Shown here: positions 16,374 to 22,035 of the stretch, piece by piece
Layout: each line of letters opens with the position of its first letter
How positions within the stretch are numbered: the stretch's first letter is position 1
Assembly (NCBI GenBank): GCA_964572745.1
Contig: CAZNFT010000027.1
Span: 1 to 25,199, forward strand
Direction of reading: 5' to 3'
DNA: 25,199 nucleotides
From: M50B103 sp041667565
GTDB taxonomy: Bacteria > Fidelibacterota > Fidelibacteria > Fidelibacterales > Fidelibacteraceae
Notes under the pieces: generated by a model
What the model was told of the DNA's origin: nothing
Database searches by the model: none
The model's input: the letters and a program-made list of their open reading frames with translations, nothing else
Made by a program: the position numbers and the translations under genes

Positions 16374-16404
16374 AAAGGCCACATAAAGAAGTGGCCCTTT
16401 TATT
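16374..16404. terminator. Bidirectional intrinsic terminator between convergent genes
   Basis: GGCCAC (16377-16382) pairs perfectly with GTGGCC (16391-16396) around loop ATAAAGAA. An A-run (16371-16376) precedes it and CTTTTATTATTTT follows, so it can end transcripts on both strands. It sits between the plus-strand lipoprotein stop at 16359 and the minus-strand peptidase stop at 16424. Confidence 0.85.
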
Positions 16405-16423
16405 ATTTTAGAATGAAATATAT

Positions 16424-18532
16424 TTATTTCACACTCATCTCTTTTAATATCCAATCGCCGCCTGCATATTCTTTGGTAATAAACAGAATGTAACGGATAT
16501 CCACGGCAATAGTGCGCTGAGTTTCAGCCTGGAACATCCAGTCGCTGGTCATGGCTTCGTAATTACCATCAAATGCCAAGCCAACAAGCTCACCTTTTGC
16601 GTTCATTATAGATGAACCGCTGTTTCCATTTGTAATATCGCAGTCAAGAAGAAAGCACACAGGTACATCATTTAATTCGGGATCCAGCCATTTTTCTTTA
16701 TCGCTTAAGTTGGCTAATTTCTTGGGCATATTAAAAGGTTCTTTGCCCGTGTTTTTATCGATAAGACCCGAAAGAGTGCTAAAGGCTTGATAATAGATCG
16801 CATCTTTAGGTGAATAACCTTCAATTTTCCCATAAGTAAAACGCATAGTGCCTGTTGCATCTGGATATTGAGGAGTGTTCTTGTAAATTGCAAGAAGCTC
16901 CATATATTGCTCGCGGACTTCGTTCATACGGGCAGTCCAATGTCTATGACGTTGTTTCTGTTCCAGCTTAGGCGCATAGAGGGAAATTGCAAGCTGCATA
17001 ATAGGATCATTTAAGCCCTCCATTCTATCTACAGATAAGGAAAATAATCTTTGGACGTAATTAGGATCACTTAATTTTGTGCTGCGATAAGCATTCTCCA
17101 CCCAGGATGAGGGATTATCGGGTAGATCAATATAATAGTTTTTCTTTAACTCAGAGGCTTTATTGATAGCATGTTTTAAGCATGCTTTGTCAAAGCCTTC
17201 ATGATATGAATAGAACTTGTCAGGTAGTTGTTTAAGATATTCTTTGACCCGCTTTTCAGAAAAATCCGGGTCGCGATCTGCAGCGGGTTTTTGCCTTTCC
17301 ATGGCAGTTTCGTAGGCGTATTGAGCGATATAATAGAGTTGTCCGCTATCATAGCCAAAAGCATTCAGCATTTTATCATCATCATGATAGCTTTCTTTTT
17401 CCTTGAGTAATTCGCTGATCTCCGGCAGAACATGAATAAAGCGTTTTTTTAGGTCCCTATCCTGATCGATGAAACTCCTGATCTTTTTTTCTTCTTTTTC
17501 TTGATTGGCAATAAAATCACTGGTAGCAAAACCATCGAGATTACCTTGGTATTTTTTCATATAATTATTAATGGCGGCTTCTTTAGAGGCAAGAAGTAAT
17601 TTTGCTTTTGGATCTTTTTTGTAAATATTATCAATAATTTCCAGATAGTCTTTGTAATCCTCTATCCTCGGCAGATATACATGATCTATAGTGTGTTTTA
17701 TATCAGCGACTGTGCGATAGCGGGTCGTTACTCCGGGAAAACCAATAATAAAAGCTGGATCACTTGCTTTAAGATCATCTTCTGCGATCTTTAAATAAGA
17801 GCTTACAAGTAAAGGCACATTGTCCGGAGAATATTCTGCAGGTTTACCTTCGGGGCTTTGATATACCCTGTAAAAGGTAAAATCTCCCGTATGTCTCGGC
17901 CACATCCAATTATCAATATCACCACCATATTTTCCAATTGATTCAGGCGGAGCATAAACAATGCGTACATCCTGATATTTGCTGTAGGTATATTTAATAT
18001 AATCTCGACCTTCAAAGACTTTTACCACTTTACAGTAGATCCCCGGATCATTTTCTTCGGTTTTTTCAATCATATCACGGATCTTTTTTTCAATCATGAA
18101 TTCACGCTGGGTGGGATCTGAAGCTCTACGAGAAGCCTTATATATTTCTTTTGTCACGTTTTCGCTGCTTTGCAACAGATAAGCATTTTGACCCGGAAGG
18201 GGGAGTTCTTCACCGTGCGCTTTAGCGAGAAAGCCTTCTTTAATATAATCTTTCCCATCTCTTGCAGAAGCTTTTTGCAAAAAACCATAAGCACAGTGAT
18301 GATTGGTCAGTATAAGTCCTTCAGGTGAAACAAAAGCTCCTGAACAGCCACCAAGTGATACAATGGCTTTGTGAAGTGACATATTCTCTTCATCATATAT
18401 TTCCTCGGCTGAAATTTCAAAGCCTTTTGATTTCAGATCAAGGTCTTTGATCTGGCTCATTAACCACATGCCTTCATCAGCTAAAATGAAAGAAAACATG
18501 AGTGAAATAATAATTAGAATTCGTTTTGACAT
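16424..18532 (-). CDS. S46-family serine dipeptidyl-peptidase (DPP7-like)
   Basis: A 702-residue exported exopeptidase that removes dipeptides from the N-terminus of oligopeptides. It has a signal peptide (1 to about 18, FSFILA|DE) and a chymotrypsin-like double beta-barrel with the S46 triad: His79 in LTNHHC, Asp217 in DNWMWPRHTGDF, and Ser638 in DITNGNSGSS. The helical regulatory domain lies between, about 270-560. The residue 18 positions after the catalytic Ser is Gly656 (LAFDGN), the Gly of DPP7-type enzymes with hydrophobic P1 preference, rather than the Arg of acidic-specific DPP11. Length fits the family (about 700-720). AGGGAG lies 8 bp before the ATG. It stands alone and ends against a bidirectional terminator. 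Likely role: use of proteins or peptides as carbon and nitrogen source. Confidence 0.95.
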   Translation of the reverse strand: MSKRILIIISLMFSFILADEGMWLMSQIKDLDLKSKGFEISAEEIYDEENMSLHKAIVSLGGCSGAFVSPEGLILTNHHCAYGFLQKASARDGKDYIKEGFLAKAHGEELPLPGQNAYLLQSSENVTKEIYKASRRASDPTQREFMIEKKIRDMIEKTEENDPGIYCKVVKVFEGRDYIKYTYSKYQDVRIVYAPPESIGKYGGDIDNWMWPRHTGDFTFYRVYQSPEGKPAEYSPDNVPLLVSSYLKIAEDDLKASDPAFIIGFPGVTTRYRTVADIKHTIDHVYLPRIEDYKDYLEIIDNIYKKDPKAKLLLASKEAAINNYMKKYQGNLDGFATSDFIANQEKEEKKIRSFIDQDRDLKKRFIHVLPEISELLKEKESYHDDDKMLNAFGYDSGQLYYIAQYAYETAMERQKPAADRDPDFSEKRVKEYLKQLPDKFYSYHEGFDKACLKHAINKASELKKNYYIDLPDNPSSWVENAYRSTKLSDPNYVQRLFSLSVDRMEGLNDPIMQLAISLYAPKLEQKQRHRHWTARMNEVREQYMELLAIYKNTPQYPDATGTMRFTYGKIEGYSPKDAIYYQAFSTLSGLIDKNTGKEPFNMPKKLANLSDKEKWLDPELNDVPVCFLLDCDITNGNSGSSIMNAKGELVGLAFDGNYEAMTSDWMFQAETQRTIAVDIRYILFITKEYAGGDWILKEMSVK

Positions 18533-18756
18533 ATAATTAGCTCCCTATTTCTAACGATAACTAATGTAATTATTAGAAAGAAGAATAAAAAAGAATATTT
18601 TTTTAAAGACGGGGGCGATCGGATGCTTTGCAGACAGGATAAGCCTTCTACGCCTCGATAATTTGGGGCAGGAACTAGCACCGACAAGAAGCTACTAAAT
18701 AGAGCAAAAATTGTCACTCATAAGAAAAGAAGTCTGTAGGGTTATAATGCAAAAGA

Positions 18757-18771
18757 CATCCCTTGGGGATG
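18757..18771. repeat. Small perfect hairpin
   Basis: CATCCC-TTG-GGGATG is a perfect 6-bp inverted repeat with a 3-nt loop, flanked by GA on the left and GGAC on the right. No T-run follows on either strand. It is possibly part of a dispersed intergenic repeat. Confidence 0.45.
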
Positions 18772-18854
18772 GGACAAAAGGACTTTTTCTTGCGAATTAT
18801 AAAATATGCGAGAGGCTCCCGAATAGTACTTTAGCTCAACCTTAACTTTAACCT

Positions 18855-18867
18855 AAACCTTCGGTTT
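18855..18867. other. Weak hairpin just downstream of the N-acetyltransferase-like gene
   Basis: AAACC-TTC-GGTTT is a 5-bp inverted repeat with a 3-nt loop, 22 bp past the minus-strand stop at 18889. It could help end that transcript, but it has no T-run on the minus strand, so it is a weak terminator candidate. Confidence 0.3.
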
Positions 18868-18888
18868 TAGCTCTTAATATAAAGTGAT

Positions 18889-19617
18889 TTATTGCTTATA
18901 GTTTTTATGGAATTCAAGTGTTTCTTCAGCTTGTATGATAAGTTTATGGTCAAGATGGAAGTATGTATTCAGATATTCATAGGATTTTTCAGCCGATCTA
19001 TATTTTTCTAGATTTTCATTGCTTCTGATCTGGACATAATGACCGTTAATATAGATGAATTTATTGTCTATATGTCGGGATGCCACAATTTCATTGATAT
19101 AGTCAAAAGATTTTATCCAATAAGCCCAAAATTCCTCTTTACTGACTTCATTAATGGAAAAGTTGTAGCGTTCTTTTTTAATTCCGGAGCTGATAGTGCT
19201 TAAACTGTATTTTTCTTCGCTTATTTTCTTTAGCTCAAAACTTATTGCAGATCCGGCTTTATTTATATTATTAATTTCCTTCAATTCAATGGGTTCGTTT
19301 ATTAAATATCCCGGGTCAACAAGGTAATTCTTGTTATTGTAGTCTATGATAACAAAGAAATGTGGAAAGGTTCTGCGATGAATATCCGCTTTAACCGGAA
19401 AAGCATGTATGCCCTCGATCTTTAAGGATCTTACGACAAGATTCACCAGCGAAAAACAAGTCCCGCCACGCCGATTTTCCTGATATTCTCTAAGGACTGT
19501 TTGAGAACTTCTTGGACGATTTTCAGGTTTTTCAAATAATCGTAATATCTTGGATACGTTTTCGTAGGGTATTTTTTTCAGTAGAGAAAACAATTGTAAT
19601 TCGGCAAGCTCTTTCAT
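18889..19617 (-). CDS. Arylamine N-acetyltransferase-like protein, short N-terminus
   Basis: A 242-residue cytoplasmic protein of the NAT family, which acetylates arylamines, hydrazines or related amines from acetyl-CoA; some members act in secondary metabolism. The triad is visible: Cys54 in NRRGGTCFSL, His86 in FPHFFVI, Asp101 in YLVDPGY. The PYENVSKI block at about 17-24 matches the usual IPFENL. Only about 16 residues precede that block, whereas family members normally carry around 20 more with a YLxRI-type helix. The frame is closed by a TAA four codons before the ATG, and no Shine-Dalgarno is seen, so the start is uncertain. The C-terminal half is divergent. It stands alone, divergent from the redox operon at 19811. 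Confidence 0.82.
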   Translation of the reverse strand: MKELAELQLFSLLKKIPYENVSKILRLFEKPENRPRSSQTVLREYQENRRGGTCFSLVNLVVRSLKIEGIHAFPVKADIHRRTFPHFFVIIDYNNKNYLVDPGYLINEPIELKEINNINKAGSAISFELKKISEEKYSLSTISSGIKKERYNFSINEVSKEEFWAYWIKSFDYINEIVASRHIDNKFIYINGHYVQIRSNENLEKYRSAEKSYEYLNTYFHLDHKLIIQAEETLEFHKNYKQ

Positions 19618-19810
19618 GCGGTAATTTTAGTTAAAAAGATATTCAATGACAAGCTGAATTACTCTGATTTTGCAATTCTTCTCTCTTTATTTTCCCAAGA
19701 ATTGCTTTGCCTGCGCCAAGTATGGGATCTTGAGTTCAAATTACCGGATGGCTAAATTATTCAATAAACTCTTTGTCTTAAAATCTTGTTTTGCTTAGAT
19801 TTCATGCAAT

Positions 19811-20266
19811 ATGAATAAAGAAAAAATACTTAAGATCATCCAAAAATACGAAGGCAAAAAAGGTTCCGCCATTCCCATCTTGCAAGAAGTTCAGGAAAGT
19901 GAGGGCTATATCTCAAAGGATGCCATTCGCTATATTTCTGACCATAGAGCTATTCCCTCAGCAGAACTTTATGGCATTGTGACCTTCTATTCTATGTTTC
20001 GGCTAAAACCAGAAGGACGCCACACTATTCGTGTTTGCAAGGGGACTGCCTGCCATGTTTCCGGAGCGGACAATATTTCATCTATGTTACAGACATTATT
20101 GGACTTGCCCACAGGTGAAAACACCACAGATGATGGTCGCTTTACTTTACTGGAGGTCGCTTGCCTGGGCTGTTGTTCATTAGCTCCTGCAATTATGATA
20201 GATGACGATACTTATGGAAAAGTTGAGTCCGATAAACTTGAAAAGATCTTGGCTAAATACGAATAA
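19811..20266 (+). CDS. NuoE/HydC-like [2Fe-2S] thioredoxin-fold subunit
   Basis: A 151-residue soluble electron-transfer subunit. The N-terminal helical half (LQEVQESEGYISKDAIRYIS, then AELYGIVTFYSMF) and the C-terminal thioredoxin-like half match NuoE, HndA and HydC. The cluster ligands are Cys76 and Cys81 (CKGTAC) with Cys118 and Cys122 (CLGCC). Length is normal. It is the first gene of a three-gene operon with the NuoF-like subunit 5 bp downstream. In such complexes it sits on the flavin subunit and passes electrons to or from its FMN. By the Stn naming it would be the StnC-like subunit. The ATG has no clear Shine-Dalgarno. Complex I itself is unlikely: no other nuo gene is present. Confidence 0.93.
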   Translation: MNKEKILKIIQKYEGKKGSAIPILQEVQESEGYISKDAIRYISDHRAIPSAELYGIVTFYSMFRLKPEGRHTIRVCKGTACHVSGADNISSMLQTLLDLPTGENTTDDGRFTLLEVACLGCCSLAPAIMIDDDTYGKVESDKLEKILAKYE

Positions 20267-20271
20267 AAATT

Positions 20272-22023
20272 ATGACAATAAAAGAAATAAAAGTTGGAAT
20301 GGCTAGCTGTGGACTGGCCGCCGGTGCAGAGTCAATTTATACTGCTCTGCAAGACGCTTTACCTAAAGAGATAAAGCTGTCTAAAACTGCATGTATTGGT
20401 TTTTGTTACGCAGAGCCCATGGTAGAAGTTATTGACGAAGAGGGTAAAAGTCATCATTATGGATATTTGCAGCTCCGCGATGTGTCTGCCTTTGCTAAAA
20501 ACGAGCCGCCAGAAAAGAAATTATTGCTGTCTCAGGTGCATGACGCTCCCGGGAATAAAAAATTGGCTCGTCAGGTTAAGATCGCGACGCGCAATTCAGG
20601 CTTAATAGATCCTGATAAAATTGATGAATATGTTGCTCGTGATGGTTACGAGGCCTTAAAAAAAGTCTGTACTCAAATGGAAGCTCAGGCAGTGATCGAT
20701 GAGATCAAGAAATCCGGACTTCGCGGACGTGGTGGTGCAGGTTTTTCCACTGGACTAAAATGGCAATTTGCCAAAGATGCCCCCGGTGATAAAAAATATA
20801 TTATTTGTAATGCCGATGAAGGTGATCCCGGAGCTTTTATGGACAGGAATCTCCTTGAATCCGATCCTCATTCCATTCTTGAGGGGATGGCTATTTGTGC
20901 TTTTGCTATCGGAGCAGACGAAGCTTATATCTATTGTCGTGCTGAATATCCGCTTGCAGTTCGTCGCTTGAATAAAGCGATCAGTGATGCCATGGAAAAG
21001 GGTTATTTAGGTGAGAATATTTTTGGTTCAGATTTTTCTCTACACATTAGAGTAAAATTAGGTGCCGGCGCCTTTGTTTGTGGCGAAGAAACAGCACTTA
21101 TTGCCTCTATTGAGGGTTTACGTGGAATGCCCAGACTTCGTCCGCCCTTTCCAGCGCAATCCGGACTTTGGGGTAAGCCCACTAATAATAATAATGTGGA
21201 GACTTATGCAAATATTGCCTGGATCATTAATCATGGTGCAGAAGCCTACGCAAGCTATGGAATAGGGAAGAGTCGCGGTACAAAGGTCTTTGCTTTAGCC
21301 GGAAAGATCAAAGAATCCGGTCTTATAGAGGTTCCTATGGGGACAACTTTACGCGAGATTATTTTTGATATTGCCGGTGGAATTAAAGATGACAGACCGT
21401 TTAAAGCTGTTCAGCTGGGCGGTCCATCGGGCGGTTGCGTTCCCGAAGAGTTACTTGATACACCGGTTGATTACGAATCTATTACAAAGATCGGTGCGAT
21501 CATGGGCTCCGGCGGTATGGTGGTCATGGATGATACAACTTGCATGGTCAATATCGCTTCGTTTTTCTTGAATTTCACTCAAAATGAATCCTGTGGTAAA
21601 TGTACTTTCTGTAGAATTGGTAGCAAGCGCATGCTTGAAATCTTGCTAAAGATACAAGCCGGAAAAGCTGTGCTTGACGATATTGAAAAATTAGAAGAAT
21701 TGGCTGAGCAAATTATTGCCTCTTCGCTTTGCGGACTGGGGAAATCAGCGCCAAATCCTGTTTTATCGACATTGTGTTACTTTAAAGATGAATATCTTGC
21801 TCACATAGAAGAAAAAAAATGCCCGGCCTTTGTGTGTCGTGATCTTGTTGATTATAAGATCGATGAGGAAGCCTGTACCGGTTGTACACTCTGTGCCCTA
21901 AAATGTCCTGTAAAAGCGATAGAAGGTTCGCTTAAAAAACCACATCGCATTGATCAGGATCTCTGTATTTCTTGCGGTGTCTGCTACGAAGTCTGCCGCT
22001 TTAATGCTGTAAATAGAAAATAA
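20272..22023 (+). CDS. NuoF/HydB-like FMN- and NAD(H)-binding iron-sulfur subunit
   Basis: A 583-residue flavoprotein. Domains in order: N-terminal thioredoxin-like [2Fe-2S] domain (Cys13, Cys41, Cys45 visible; about 1-75); FMN/NADH domain with GRGGAGFSTGLKW (152-164), NADEGDPGAFMDR (180-192) and GAGAFVCGEETALIASIEG (264-282); SLBB segment (about 335-390, KAVQLGGPSGG); a [4Fe-4S] site at Cys441, Cys444, Cys447 and Cys487; a His511/Cys517/Cys522 stretch (CPAFVC) like the zinc site region of HydB; and two [4Fe-4S] ferredoxin motifs (Cys535/538/541/545 and 565/568/571/575). This is the HydB/HndC layout of electron-bifurcating hydrogenases and Stn transhydrogenase, longer than respiratory NuoF. 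It should hold the FMN that exchanges electrons with NAD(H). It sits 12 bp before the large subunit gene. StnB-like. Confidence 0.95.
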   Translation: MTIKEIKVGMASCGLAAGAESIYTALQDALPKEIKLSKTACIGFCYAEPMVEVIDEEGKSHHYGYLQLRDVSAFAKNEPPEKKLLLSQVHDAPGNKKLARQVKIATRNSGLIDPDKIDEYVARDGYEALKKVCTQMEAQAVIDEIKKSGLRGRGGAGFSTGLKWQFAKDAPGDKKYIICNADEGDPGAFMDRNLLESDPHSILEGMAICAFAIGADEAYIYCRAEYPLAVRRLNKAISDAMEKGYLGENIFGSDFSLHIRVKLGAGAFVCGEETALIASIEGLRGMPRLRPPFPAQSGLWGKPTNNNNVETYANIAWIINHGAEAYASYGIGKSRGTKVFALAGKIKESGLIEVPMGTTLREIIFDIAGGIKDDRPFKAVQLGGPSGGCVPEELLDTPVDYESITKIGAIMGSGGMVVMDDTTCMVNIASFFLNFTQNESCGKCTFCRIGSKRMLEILLKIQAGKAVLDDIEKLEELAEQIIASSLCGLGKSAPNPVLSTLCYFKDEYLAHIEEKKCPAFVCRDLVDYKIDEEACTGCTLCALKCPVKAIEGSLKKPHRIDQDLCISCGVCYEVCRFNAVNRK

Positions 22024-22035
22024 AAAAAGAAAATT

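Larger units (their letters stand above)
18533..18888. other. 356-bp non-coding region with a GC-richer block and two hairpins
   Basis: This region lies upstream of the S46 peptidase and downstream of the N-acetyltransferase-like gene, both on the minus strand. A 67-residue reading frame on the minus strand crosses it but has no ribosome site and overlaps the peptidase start. From about 18605 to 18700 the sequence is clearly richer in G and C than its surroundings (GACGGGGGCGATCGGATGC and so on), without a protein match I recognise. Two small hairpins lie further right, at 18757-18771 and 18855-18867. It may be a dispersed repeat or an unrecognised structured RNA; I could not fit it to a tRNA, tmRNA or a known riboswitch. 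Confidence 0.5.

Noticed and set aside
18514..18717. 67-residue minus-strand frame starting MTIFALFSSF
   Set aside because: It overlaps the S46 peptidase start, has no ribosome site, and covers the GC-richer non-coding block.
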